From positions 1,674,001-1,738,000 of the forward strand of contig JAWHQI010000075.1 in the NCBI GenBank assembly GCA_033032865.1: a DNA stretch of 64,000 bases, read 5' to 3'. Positions within the stretch are counted from its first letter, which is position 1. Every line of letters starts with the position of its first letter. Below are positions 17,502 through 27,591 of this stretch, one piece after another. Both the position numbers and the translations under genes were made by a program. This DNA is from Dactylorhiza incarnata. Lineage: Eukaryota; Streptophyta; Magnoliopsida; Asparagales; Orchidaceae. The notes beneath the pieces are model-generated. The model did not search any database and was not told the DNA's origin. It was given only the letters and a program-made list of their open reading frames with translations.

Positions 17502-18101
17502 TTATAAGCTTCCATCAAGCATTCCTAAGGTGTTTATGAAATAGTTATACTTAGTTTCATCTAAAGGTTTTGTGAAGATGTCTGCTCTTTGATTGTCTGT
17601 GGGAATATATTCTAAGGTTATTTTACCCTTCTCAACATTGTCTCTAAGGAAGTGATGTCTGATCTCTATATGTTTGGTCCTACTATTAAGGACTGGGTTG
17701 GATGCTATGGATATAGCACTAGAGCTATCATAATAGATCTTAGAGTTATGTATTTCCAAATTGTAGTCAAGAAGCTGATTTTGCATCCACAGGATTTGTG
17801 AACAACAACTCCCAGCAGCTATGTATTCAGCTTCATCTATTGAGGTTGAGACTGAGGTTTGTTTCTTACTAAACCATGAGATCAATCTGTCACCTAGGAA
17901 TTGGCAGGTACCAGATGTGCTTTTTCTATCAACCCTACATCCAGCATAATCTGCATCTGAGAAACCTATTAATTCAAAGTTGGTTTCTGCTGAGTACCAT
18001 AGCCCTAGTTCAGAGGTTCCCTTTAGGTATCTAAGAATCCTTTTTACAGAGGTGAGATTCCTTTGGGTCAACCTGAAATCTAGCACATATGCAAGTGGCA
18101 A
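17502..18101 (-). pseudogene. Element G: copia RNase H and pol C-terminus
   Basis: An open frame of 199 codons starting inside the end of RT (LKGTSELGLWYS). RNase H motifs are GFSDADYAGCRVDRKSTSGT, SWFSKKQTSVSTSIDEAEYIAA, YYDSSSAISIASNPV, RTKHIEIRHHFLRDNVEKG and NQRADIFTKPL. The domain is complete, though the usual STxEAE reads SIDEAE. A frameshift near 18070 separates it from the preceding RT ORF. It removes RNA from the RNA/DNA hybrid during reverse transcription. Confidence 0.85.
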
Positions 18102-19221
18102 ACATGATATCAGGTCTGCTAGCTGTAAGATATAGAAGGGATCCTATGATGGCCCTATAAGTCTTTTGATCTACTGATTTTCCTTTATCATCTTTTTCTA
18201 TAATGGCATTGGTTGCCATGGGTGTTTTCATAGTAGATGCTGATTCCATACCAAACTTTTTGATTAGCTCTTTTGTATATTTTGATTGTGAGATAAAGAT
18301 TCCTTCACTACTTTGTTTTACTTGTAGCCCTAGGAAGTATGAGAGTTCTCCCATACTACTCATTTCAAATTTAGATTGCATTAGATTAGCAAATCTTTTA
18401 CACAGTTTAGGATGAGTTGAGCTAAAGATAATGTCATCAACATATATTTAAACAAGGAGGAGTTGATTTTTATGGGTTCTAGTAAAGAGTGTCTTGTCTA
18501 CTTTTACTCTTTCAAAGGAATTTTCTAGAAGAAAATTTGAGAGAGTTTCATACCAAGCTCTAGGTGCTTGCTTAATACCATATAGTGCTTTGTTAAGTCT
18601 ATAAACAAAGTTAGGAGAAGAGGGATTAACAAAACCTGGTGGTTGCTCCACATATACTTCTTCTTGAAGATCACCATTTAGAAAAGCACTCTTGACATCC
18701 ATTTGGTAGACTTTCATCATCATGAAGGCTGCATAGGCAAGAAAGAGCCTGATTGCCTCTAATCTGGCTACTGGAGCAAATGTCTGGTTGTAGTCTATCC
18801 CTTCTTCTTGTCTATATCCTTGTGCTACAAGTCTTGCCTTGTTCCTCACAATTACTCCAGTGGAATCTAGTTTGTTCCTGTATACCCATTTTGTACCAAT
18901 TACAGGGTAGTTTCTTGGTCTTTCAACTAGGTTCCATACTTTGTTTCTCTCAAATTGGCCTAGTTCTTCTTGCATGGCCATAATCCAGTGAGGATCACAA
19001 TTTGCTTCCTCAAACTTCTTTGGTTCAACTTGTGATAGGAAGCATTGGAGCACCATCCCAGTGGAGACCTGGTGTCTTGTTCTTACTCCTGTATTGGGAT
19101 CTCCAATTACTTGAGTTTGTGGATGATCCTTCAAATTGATCCCTGTTCTGCTTGAATTTGTCAGTTGTTCTTCTTCTTCATTCTCAATGAGATCATTGTT
19201 CAATTGTTCTTCCTGAACCAT
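18031..19221 (-). pseudogene. Element G: copia reverse transcriptase
   Basis: The N-terminal part (19221-18448) has [78 protein letters not shown] and [17 protein letters not shown] at about 18448, likely from a Gln CAA, interrupts just before IYVDDIIFSS, which keeps both catalytic Asp residues. The second part (18381-18031) has GELSYFLGLQVKQSSEGIFI and the SLLYLTASRPDIMF motif. One stop and one frameshift are the main damage, so this copy is young but probably not functional. Confidence 0.85.
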
Positions 19222-19275
19222 GTTCTCTTGTGGAAATGGGTCTGGAATGCTCTTTTCTGAGGTTTCTTGTTCAGA

Positions 19276-20700
19276 CTACTCACTTGGTTCCTCTAACTGG
19301 TTTTCCTTTCCATTTTCTGTGTTCTCTAGAGCTAGTTGCTCAAGCTGGGTTTCTATGCTGTTGTTTTCCTGTGGAAAGGAACTGGTGGGAGTCTCCTCCC
19401 ACTTAAGTAGCATGTTAGTTTGATCAAATACAATGTGCATAGATTCTTCAATTTTAAGAGTTCTTCTATTGTAGCACCTATAGGCTTTACTAAATGATGA
19501 GTATCCCAGAAATATTCCATCATCAGACTTCTTGTCAAATTTGGCAAGATGATCTTTCCCATTGTTTAGAATAAAGCAGGCACATCCAAAAATTTTAAAA
19601 TATTTAACAGTGGGTGTTTTATTTTTCAGGAGCTCATAAGGAGTCTTTGATTTAGTTTTGTGCATGAGGCTTCTATTTAGAACATAGTTTGCAGTGTTGA
19701 CTGCTTCAGCCCAAAAGGTTTTTGGTAATCCTGATTCTGCAAGTAGGGTCCTTCCTGATTCTATTAAGGTTCTATACCTCCTCTCAGCAACTCCATTTTG
19801 TTGAGGAGTTCTAGGTGCTGAGAAGCTTTGTTTAATACCTTTTTCCTTACAGAAACTACAAATCAGCTGATTCTCAAATTCAGTCCCATGATCACTTCTT
19901 ATAATTGAAACATTGGAGTTGAACTCAGATTGAATTTGTTTTATGAATTTTGAGAGAATTTTATGGGTTTCAGATTTAACCTTTAGAAAGAATACCCAGC
20001 TAAACCTAGAATAATCATCAACAATAACCAAGGTATAGGATTTTCCACCTAAGCTCTGAGTGGATATGGGACCAAAGAGATCCATATGTAGTAAGTATAG
20101 GGCCCTTGGAGAGTTATCCTTACCAATGGGTTTGAAAGATGATTTGGTCTGTTTTCCCAGTTGGCAAGGTCTGCATGGAGAATCCTTAGAGTACCTACCC
20201 TTTGGTAAACCTCTGACTAGGTTATTCTTTGCTAGTTTACTAATGGTTTTGTAGTTTAGATAACCTAGTCTCCTATGCCATAGTTCATTTTTATCTATGA
20301 TATTGTTGAATAAGCACACTTCTGTGGGTGAAGAGCTAAAGTCCACTACATATACTTTTCCTTTTCTAGTTCCATTTAGTACTGTAGCACCAGTCTTGAT
20401 ATCAATAATATGGCAGAATAGTGTGGTGAATTTTACCTCATACCTACCATTTTCACATATCTGACTTATACTTATCAGATTGTGCTTTAGTCCTTTGACT
20501 ACTGCCACATTCTTGAAGGCGACTTTCCCTTCTTTGAAATCTCCAAAGCCCTTGTTTTGGCCACAGCTAGAATCTCCAAAGGTTACTGATGGTCCATGTC
20601 TATCCTCAAAGTTGATTAATAGGTTTTTGCATCCTGTCATGTGCATGGAGCATCCACTGTCCAAGTACCACACCATCCTGGAGATGTGATACATCTGCAC
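19276..20700 (-). CDS. Element G: copia protease C-terminal part and integrase
   Basis: A long open frame of 474 codons within the polyprotein. The protease active site is visible at residues 11-23 (VWYLDSGCSMHMTG), with catalytic Asp kept. The GAG-pre-integrase finger follows (ELWHRRLGYLNYKTISKL...CRPCQLGKQTKSSF). The integrase core (about residues 205-330) has VIVDDYSRFSW, IIRSDHGTEFEN and QQNGVAERRYRTL, giving an intact D-D-E triad. IFLGYSSFSKAYRCYN lies near the C-terminus. It continues into RT after a stop at about 19276. The protein would cleave the polyprotein and insert cDNA. Confidence 0.88.
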   Translation of the reverse strand: MQMYHISRMVWYLDSGCSMHMTGCKNLLINFEDRHGPSVTFGDSSCGQNKGFGDFKEGKVAFKNVAVVKGLKHNLISISQICENGRYEVKFTTLFCHIIDIKTGATVLNGTRKGKVYVVDFSSSPTEVCLFNNIIDKNELWHRRLGYLNYKTISKLAKNNLVRGLPKGRYSKDSPCRPCQLGKQTKSSFKPIGKDNSPRALYLLHMDLFGPISTQSLGGKSYTLVIVDDYSRFSWVFFLKVKSETHKILSKFIKQIQSEFNSNVSIIRSDHGTEFENQLICSFCKEKGIKQSFSAPRTPQQNGVAERRYRTLIESGRTLLAESGLPKTFWAEAVNTANYVLNRSLMHKTKSKTPYELLKNKTPTVKYFKIFGCACFILNNGKDHLAKFDKKSDDGIFLGYSSFSKAYRCYNRRTLKIEESMHIVFDQTNMLLKWEETPTSSFPQENNSIETQLEQLALENTENGKENQLEEPSE

Positions 20701-20929
20701 ATAGAATTTTAAACATTAGTTTGTACCCTGCTGAGCTGGGGTCCCTTCCTCTCATTAGTAAAAGATTTAATAAAAGAATAAGTGGGTTTTTCAGGGTATC
20801 CTTCCTTCTTATGGGGTACTGGCTTATCATACCAATCTTCTTGGATGATATCACAGAAATAATGTTCATAATAGAAGGACATGGATTGAGAGACCTGTTT
20901 GGAAACAGAAAATTTTCTGTCTGAATTAT

Positions 20930-21150
20930 TGCGTCGATAGGGATTCGACGTAGACTTATGGTTGCGTCGATATGAATTCGACGTAGGTTTCTGGTTGCGT
21001 CGATATGGAGTCTACGCTTTCTTCATTCTGAATCTACTTTCAGTCGAAGCATGAGAGAGGTTGCATTGAGTAGAAGTCGACGCATTTTGGTATAAGCGTC
21101 GATTAGTACTCGACGCACGTTGGTAAGAATTCGATGCATGTTCAAATTTT
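20930..21150 (-). repeat. CGTCGA cluster between G gag and protease
   Basis: TTGCGTCGATA..GAATTCGACGTAG-type units are repeated about four times, followed by more degenerate copies. The cluster lies in the link between the gag and protease ORFs and is partly translatable. It matches the LTR motif and may be an internal duplication. Confidence 0.55.
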
Positions 21151-21530
21151 TTCTGAGGATATTTTCCTAAGATTCCTTTATCTGTAATGGGATTAGGTTT
21201 ATTAAAAACAGTGGTTATTTCAGGACTTTCTTGTAATCTTTCTCCTGTTAGATAATTCTCCCTAGTGAAGTGAATTGGATGTTTCCAGATAGATTTGCTG
21301 GAAGTTTGAGATTTGGATGCTTCATTAGTATTCTGATTTAGCTGTCTAAATTTATTAGTGAGATTCTCAGGAATGTTTTTGAGCTTCTGACCTTTCCCAT
21401 TTAGAGAGTCTTCAAGGACTTTAGCCTTTGCAAGCTCCTTTCTTAGTGTTAGATTTTCTGAATAGATTTTGTCTAATTCCTCTTCTGAGAGTTCTAGATT
21501 GAGCTTATAGTTTTTATGATGTGTATTTTC

Positions 21531-22763
21531 CTATTTGAGATTTTTTAATTCAATTCTTAATTCTTTTACTTCTTTTTCAGATTTGATTAGATCTAAACAG
21601 AATTCTTTGAAACTTTGTTTGAAATCAGTAGAAGAGAAATCTATATTATCAAGTATATTTACCATAGATGTATCATCAGGCTTCTCAGTGGCCATCAGAC
21701 AGGTTTCCTCTTGCTTGACCTCTTGCTGATCATCATCTGATGAGGAACTTTCTTCAGATTCTGAATCACTCCAAGATTGAGCAATGAATCCTTTTTCTTT
21801 CTTCTTCTTCTTCTTCTTTAGATCTGTTCTTTTTAGATCCTTCTTATTGTTGATCTCTTTAGGACAATCAGGTGCAATGTGTCCAGGTTTCCTGCAAGAG
21901 TAGCATATAATTTCTTTAGTAGGTGTTTTATTATACCTGGTTTTTGAATCTCTTCCTCTGGATCCTTCTGTTTTGATCCACTTCTTGAACCTTCTTGCCA
22001 GTAGATTGATTAGCTCCTCATCACTTGTAGAGGGTATTCCTTCAACAACCTTCAAAGCAATACTCTTTTCTTTTGGGAGTGGAGAAGCCTTTTCTTTTTC
22101 TTCTTTCTCAGCCCTTGTTTTCAACAGTTGTTCATAGGATTTTAATTTACCCAATAGGACATCTGTTGAGATTTCTTTTTGACTTCTGGAGTCTTTGATT
22201 GGCCAGATTCTTGAATCCCAAGAGCTAGGGAAGCAAGTCAGCAATTTGTCATTTATCTCAGTAAGAGATATGTCCTTCTCAAGTGTTCTCAATTCATTGA
22301 CTATGAGGCTGAATCTTGAATACATGTCAGCAACACTTTCACTCTCTTTCTTTAGGAAGTTTTCATATTGGGAGATGAGTAGTGCCTTTCTGTCCTTTTT
22401 CTCATCAGCACTTCCCTCAACCATTTTAGTGAGTGCTTCCCATACTTCCTTAGCTGACTCACACTCAGCAATCTTTTGGAAGATTTCATCTGAGAGAGTT
22501 GAAACTAGGATATTCATAGCCTTGGCATCATATGCTTGGGCTTTCTTTTCCTCTTCTATCCATTCAGCCTTTGGAGCAGGTGTTTCAGTTGCTTTTCCAC
22601 TTGAATCCTTTTTGAATGGCTTGGGGGGACCTGTCATGACAACATTAAATAATTCATCATCAATAGAGTTTAAATAGATTCTAATTCTTGTTTTCCAAAG
22701 TGCAAACTTTTCAAGGTTGCAAATTGGTGGTCTGGTGGAAGCATAATCTTTGATTTGTGCCAT
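21531..22763 (-). CDS. Element G: gag polyprotein
   Basis: 410 codons from ATG at 22763, 89 bp inside the primer site. The N-terminus has the copia gag fold (UBN2/DUF4219 type): RPPICNLEKFALWKTRIRIY, then AKAMNILVSTLSDEIFQKIA, AKEVWEALTKM and NFLKKESESVADMYSRF. A CCHC knuckle (CYSCRKPGHIAPDCP) lies near residues 287-301, followed by poly-Lys and acidic Ser-rich stretches and a coiled coil. The stop at 21531 is a TAG where the coiled coil continues in frame (ENTHHKNYKL), so the native gag was probably longer. It forms the virus-like particle and binds RNA. Confidence 0.88.
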   Translation of the reverse strand: MAQIKDYASTRPPICNLEKFALWKTRIRIYLNSIDDELFNVVMTGPPKPFKKDSSGKATETPAPKAEWIEEEKKAQAYDAKAMNILVSTLSDEIFQKIAECESAKEVWEALTKMVEGSADEKKDRKALLISQYENFLKKESESVADMYSRFSLIVNELRTLEKDISLTEINDKLLTCFPSSWDSRIWPIKDSRSQKEISTDVLLGKLKSYEQLLKTRAEKEEKEKASPLPKEKSIALKVVEGIPSTSDEELINLLARRFKKWIKTEGSRGRDSKTRYNKTPTKEIICYSCRKPGHIAPDCPKEINNKKDLKRTDLKKKKKKKEKGFIAQSWSDSESEESSSSDDDQQEVKQEETCLMATEKPDDTSMVNILDNIDFSSTDFKQSFKEFCLDLIKSEKEVKELRIELKNLK

Positions 22764-22851
22764 GAAAATAATTTTGTTTTAAAATATATATATAAAAACA
22801 AGAGGTAGGATCTTTTTGATCAAGGAGTTAACCATTTTTAGATTAACCTAT

Positions 22852-22862
22852 CTCTGATACCA
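22852..22862 (-). other. Primer binding site of G, initiator-Met tRNA
   Basis: CTCTGATACCA on the plus strand is the complement of TGGTATCAGAG, two bases from the 5' LTR of G. This is the standard primer of copia elements. Confidence 0.9.
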
Positions 22863-22864
22863 AT

Positions 22865-24181
22865 TGCAAGTGCACAGTTAACCTCAATAGAATTCTCTAG
22901 AGGGGGGGGGGGTGAATAGAGATTAAAAAATATTTTGTGCAAAGTTAATATATATATGTGTATGATCACAGATTAGAGCTTCCCACACACCAACAGGAAT
23001 TAAACAAATGAAGTAAATGCAAGAAAAGAAATCACAGCACAACATAAGAAAATATAGTGGTTCCCCAAACTTTGGGTAGTCCACTCTTCTACCCCCTTGG
23101 TAGGAATTCACTATCTTGCACTGAGTCTTTTGATAAGGAGACTCTTAGAACCACCCTGAGTCTTTTGACAAGGAGACTCTTAGAACCACCCTGAGTCTTT
23201 TGACAAGGAGACTCTTAGAACCAGTACACTGAATTTTTTGAAGAGAGATTCTAAGAACTCTTTTACAATATTTAAGTAAGAATAAGAAAGAAGAAAGAAA
23301 TAAGAATAAAAATGAATCTTCTTCCTAGCAAGAAGATTGGAAGCACAAGAAGTGAATTAAATCTTTCTTCTATAGAGAGAAGAAGATTTGTAGCTTTTCT
23401 CTCTTTGTGAGAGCTATCAGAACTTGCAGCAGAATGACTTCAGAAGCAGGAGAAGAAGAAGTGCTTGAATATTGCTGCAGAACAATTTCTCAATTTTCTC
23501 TCTATACTTGGGAGCTCTTCCTCTTTTTCAAATGTAAAATGGTGAATCAATTGTTCTCCTTTTTCTGCCGACCTCCTCTTTATTTATAGCTCTGTTAATT
23601 CAAAATAATACTATAGGAGGATAATCAATAATCAGTCAGAGAAATAGAAAGATGAAAATGTTTCCATAATATTTATTTCTGTAGAAGGAAAGAACTAATT
23701 CTGATTTCAAATAATGTCCAAATAAGTTTAATCAAATTAGCCAAGAATCAGATATAAGGAAAGAATGATTCAGAACGGCTATAAAATATTGACCTTTATT
23801 CCATACAAATCAGATCTACTGAAAGAAGGAAAGAGATCTGGCGCATATTTAAATCTGTCATATAAATCGACGTGCGTCGATTACCACTCGACGTAAACGT
23901 CGAGTTCTTCTTGGCTGGACGTCGAGAGGAGAATAAGGAAGGTGCGTCGACTAAGGTGCGTCGACTTCTCCATATGCGTCGACTAGAAATCAGAGTAGCG
24001 TCGACAACACATACGTCAAAATCTTCCTAAAGTTACTTCGACTCAAACTGAAGGAAACGTCGACTACATTTCGACGTTGCATTGAATAGTATTCGACGCA
24101 TATTTACTTAACCTTGTTTTTCTTTCTTAGAATTCATATTCAACTTATTTCTAGGGGTTAAGAGAAATCATTTCCCCAACA
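22865..24181 (-). repeat. Element G 5' LTR
   Basis: 1317 bp, plus-strand start TGCAAGTGCACAGTT, end CCCCAACA. It carries the three 37-bp units (23121-23225), the minus-strand TATA at 23581-23588 and the CGTCGA array at 23868-24100. Differences from the other LTR are few and often CpG changes. Confidence 0.9.
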
Positions 24182-24186
24182 GTTAA

Positions 24187-24356
24187 CTAGTAACGCGGGG
24201 TGTTAGCTCTCCTTTGAGAGAATCGTCATCAATCAGGATCCTGTTCATAGGGTTATATAACTATAGTACCTGCATACTATAAACACAAGCAAGATCAAAT
24301 ACATAATGTGATTTGTTATTTCTCAAACTAAGAGAAGTGGAACACAAGCTCCAACA
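24187..24356 (-). repeat. Element H 3' LTR, proximal part
   Basis: The sequence after the GTTAA duplication continues the H LTR (CTAGTAACGCGGGGTGTTAG to CTCCAACA) and aligns with 32348-32517 of the other LTR. Confidence 0.88.
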
Positions 24357-24552
24357 ATCTCCCCCTTTTGATAATAGCAAATCCACGAATAAGAAATAAA
24401 ATATTATTAAAGTAGTGTTTATAGTATATGTTAAGCGTTATAAACATACATACTCCCCCTATGTGAATACTCCCCCTACATGAATGCATTTCCTAATGAA
24501 CTCCCCCTAAATAAAAGATTTCTTTATTTCTTCAATTATTCTCCCCCTTTTG
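24357..24552 (-). other. Polypurine tract cluster of H
   Basis: Plus-strand CTCCCCCTTTTG at 24359, CTCCCCCTA near 24453 and 24469, CTCCCCCTAAAT near 24501 and CTCCCCCTTTTG near 24541 are minus-strand AGGGGGAG tracts. The first touches the LTR. Multiple tracts of this kind are a reported Sirevirus feature. Confidence 0.75.
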
Positions 24553-26056
24553 TTATAATCAAAAGAAGGTGGGATAGAGTCATAGCAATATAAAATAATA
24601 TGCATTTAGTAGAGATAAGTGCAACTTGAGTATAAATAGTGAACACAGCGAAAGCAATCTGTAACATCTTGTAGAAATTGTAAGTACAAAATATAATAAG
24701 CGTTTAATTCAAAATATTTAGATGTTTTGAATGTAAGAAATAAAAGTTGCAAGTTCATTTGTAATTTGTAACAAAAAGTAGCAAGCAAGATTATAAAAAA
24801 TATCAAGTAAAGATATGTTTACAATGTAAATAAATTTGCATTTCAAGTATACAAAAACATTGTAAAGATCATGCGTTGCTATCTAGTGCATTTACTCATG
24901 ATTGTAGAAAATTGTATAGAGAAATTTTTAGTCCAATTCTCATGAGTGCAAGTACTATAAATGATAATGATGTGTTTAATAAGTGTGTTTTGATAAAGTA
25001 TACAAGAGTATAGATCATACCACATGAAACTATGCAATGTAAGAACATAACTTGAATTGAACATAAACACGTTTACTTCCATAAATTTCAATGTATATAA
25101 AGATTTTCATTTTTATTTTTAAAGAGAAGTGGTGAAAATTTTGTTTGCACAAGACACTTTACAATTCTTTCCAAGGTGCTCAACCTCACAATGCTCATTA
25201 AGACTTATCAGGAGGATGAGTAGTGCTTGGTTGAGTTAACCTTGTTATTCATTATTTGCTTTTTAGATTAGTGACTAAGGACTCCGAATTCACTTATTTT
25301 TGCAAACATAGAAATTTTATTTTATATACCATATTTCTCTAATCACAAGTGCATGAAGAACAAAGAATTCAAGAAAGAATTCAATATTGTGTAGGTAAAC
25401 TATTTATGAGATTCAAAATAAGTTCTTATACTACGCAATAATGCAATAAGATTTAAAACACATGTATATTAACAAAAAGGTGTAAATGAGAAAATCATTA
25501 TCAAAGATAAAAACTTTACTCATACTTAGAGGCATGTAAAAACATTTCTACACATGTAATCTATAACCAATTTTGTTTTTGCATATTTGAAGATGATATT
25601 CAAGGCATGAGAAAATCAAAACCATGTTTCTTTAGAAAACTTGAAGGTTTAAATTAAACATTGTAAAGAATCTTTAAGCAATATATAATCATCCTTGAAT
25701 TAAACATTTATCCACATATATATTTTTTAATTTTTGAAGTAAATAACAACAAACAAAAAAATTTAAATTTTTTTTTTTGAGCATGGAGGCTAACGTCAGG
25801 CGTTAGCTTCTTAACGCCGAGATAGAACATCAACTTTTGACTTGTTGAAAGATATTTTTCATGATAAATTTGTAATATAAATAGGCCTTCTTTCAATTTC
25901 AGACATTATGAAGTTGATATGAAGGCTCTTTTAGCGTGTTTTTGGCGGTTTGTCTATAGTTTTTACATTTTTATTGATTTTTGATGTTTTTAAAAAAAAT
26001 AATGCAAGCAAATATAACAAAGTACATAAGATAATTTTGATAGCCTTTTAGAAGGG
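24553..26056 (-). other. Element H 3' non-coding region
   Basis: 1.5 kb of AT-rich sequence with no credible gene. It is homologous to parts of the B and C 3' non-coding regions, including one copy of the conserved hairpin (25171-25230). Confidence 0.7.
25171..25230 (-). ncRNA. Sirevirus 3' hairpin, copy in H
   Basis: Minus-strand stem CTCATCCTC/GAGGTTGAG (one mismatch) encloses the loop CTGATAAGTCTTAATGAGCA with a few bases more. It is flanked by AAGCACTA and CACCTTGG. Copies with different but paired stems are in B and C. Confidence 0.6.
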
Positions 26057-26710
26057 TTAAAGTGACATTTCTAAGACACCTAGTTCTAACCTAAGCATGT
26101 GAAAATGTGCATCAGGTAGAGGTTTGGTAAAAACGTCGGCAAGTTGTGATTCAGTCCTTATAAAGCTAATTTTAACATGTTCCTTCTTTATATGATCTCT
26201 AATGAAATGATGTCGGACATCTATATGTTTCGATCTAGAGTGATGTATGGGATTGTTTGTGAGATCTAAAGCGCTCTTGTTGTCACAATTTAATTCTATG
26301 TTATTTAGATGAACACCAAAGTCTTCTAACGTTTGGGTCATCCACAAGGCTTGTGCACAACAACTACCTAGTGCGATATATTCAGCCTCGATGGTGGAGA
26401 GGGCAACAGAATTTTGTTTCCTACTCAACCATGATACAAGTGAAGGGCCTATAAAATGACACGTGCCACTAGTGCTCTTACGATCTAATGAACATCCCGC
26501 ATAGTCTGAATCAAAAAAACTGTGTAGAATAAAACAATCATTATGAGGATACCATAAGCCGAATCTAGGCGCTCCGATTAGATATCTAAAAATATGTTTC
26601 ACCGCTTTTAAATGTGATTCTTTTGGGTTAACATGAAATCTAGAAAATAAGCAAATGGAAAACATAATATCGGATCTAGATGCGCTTAAAAATAGCAATG
26701 AGCCTATCAT
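26057..26710 (-). CDS. Element H: copia RNase H and pol C-terminus
   Basis: 217 codons open, starting within the end of RT (GSLLFLSASRSDIMFSICLF). The RNase H motifs are complete: FDSDYAGCSLDRKSTSGTCH, SWLSRKQNSVALSTIEAEYI, ALWMTQTLEDF, LNCDNKSALDLTNNPIHHSR, HIDVRHHFIRDHI and SQLADVFTKPL. It ends pol and is followed by the 3' non-coding region. This is the best preserved piece of H. Confidence 0.85.
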   Translation of the reverse strand: MIGSLLFLSASRSDIMFSICLFSRFHVNPKESHLKAVKHIFRYLIGAPRFGLWYPHNDCFILHSFFDSDYAGCSLDRKSTSGTCHFIGPSLVSWLSRKQNSVALSTIEAEYIALGSCCAQALWMTQTLEDFGVHLNNIELNCDNKSALDLTNNPIHHSRSKHIDVRHHFIRDHIKKEHVKISFIRTESQLADVFTKPLPDAHFHMLRLELGVLEMSL

Positions 26711-26725
26711 CCCTCTATATAATGT

Positions 26726-27591
26726 TTAATCAATAGAAATACTAGCTTCATCTTTTCCTATTTTTAGTGATGCACTCATTGGTGTATTAGCTTGTTTAAG
26801 GTTTTCAAATCCAAATCTTTTAAGAATATCATGAACATATTTAGTTTGGCAAATAAATATAGCATCTTGTTTTGGTGAGATTTGAAATCCTAGAAAATAA
26901 GTGAGTTCTCCTACCAAGCTCATTTCAAATTCATTTTTCATCACTAAAATTTTCTTCATTACATAACTCTTCATTAGTTCCTCCAAAAATGATATCATAT
27001 ACATAAATTTGCAATATAATCAAATCATTATCTACAGGCTTAATGAAGAGTGTATTATCCGCACTTCCCATTTTATAACCGTGCTTTATCAAAAATAATG
27101 TCAATCTATCATACCAAGCATGTGGTGCTTACTTTAATCCATAAAGCGCTTTCTCTAATTTATACACATGGTTTGGAAATTTTTCATTCACAAAACCGGG
27201 GGGGGGGGTTGTTCTACATAAACTTTTTATTTTATAATCCCGTTCAAAAAGGCACTTTTAAAATACATTTGAAATAATTTAAATCTTTTAAAACTCGCAA
27301 ATGCAAGAAATATTCTAATAGACTCTAGGCGAGCAACGGGTTCAAAAGTTTCATCAAAATCTACCCCTTCGATTTGTGAATACCCTTGTGCAACTACGCT
27401 AGCTTTATTTCTTGTTATCCTAGAGTCACCATCTAGATTGTTTTTGAAAATCCATTTGACTACTATAACCGGATAATTAGATGGCCTCTCTACTAAATTC
27501 CAAACCTTGTTACGTTAAAATTGATTTAATTCATCATTCACAGCTAAAAACCAAAATTCATCATTTAAAGCGGTTGAAATGTTTTTTGGTT
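26726..27591 (-). pseudogene. Element H: copia reverse transcriptase, disrupted
   Basis: Recognisable pieces on the minus strand are [75 protein letters not shown] and GELTYFLGFQISPKQDAIFI. The catalytic YVDD reads YVYD at about 26993-27005 (Asp to Tyr). Several frameshifts and stops are present, and a run of G at 27199-27209 marks slippage. It is inactive. Confidence 0.82.

Larger units (their letters stand above)
13833..24181 (-). mobile_element. Element G: young Ty1/copia element with an extra 3' ORF
   Basis: LTRs at 13833-15160 (3') and 22865-24181 (5') are nearly identical. The target-site duplication GTTAA is at 13828-13832 and 24182-24186, inside the 3' LTR of H. The order on the minus strand is gag, protease, integrase, RT, RNase H, then a two-exon accessory ORF, then a purine tract and LTR, over 10.35 kb. 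The gag-pol frame has few breaks. The accessory ORF after pol is typical of Sireviruses with an env-like gene, though I see no clear envelope features. Confidence 0.92.
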
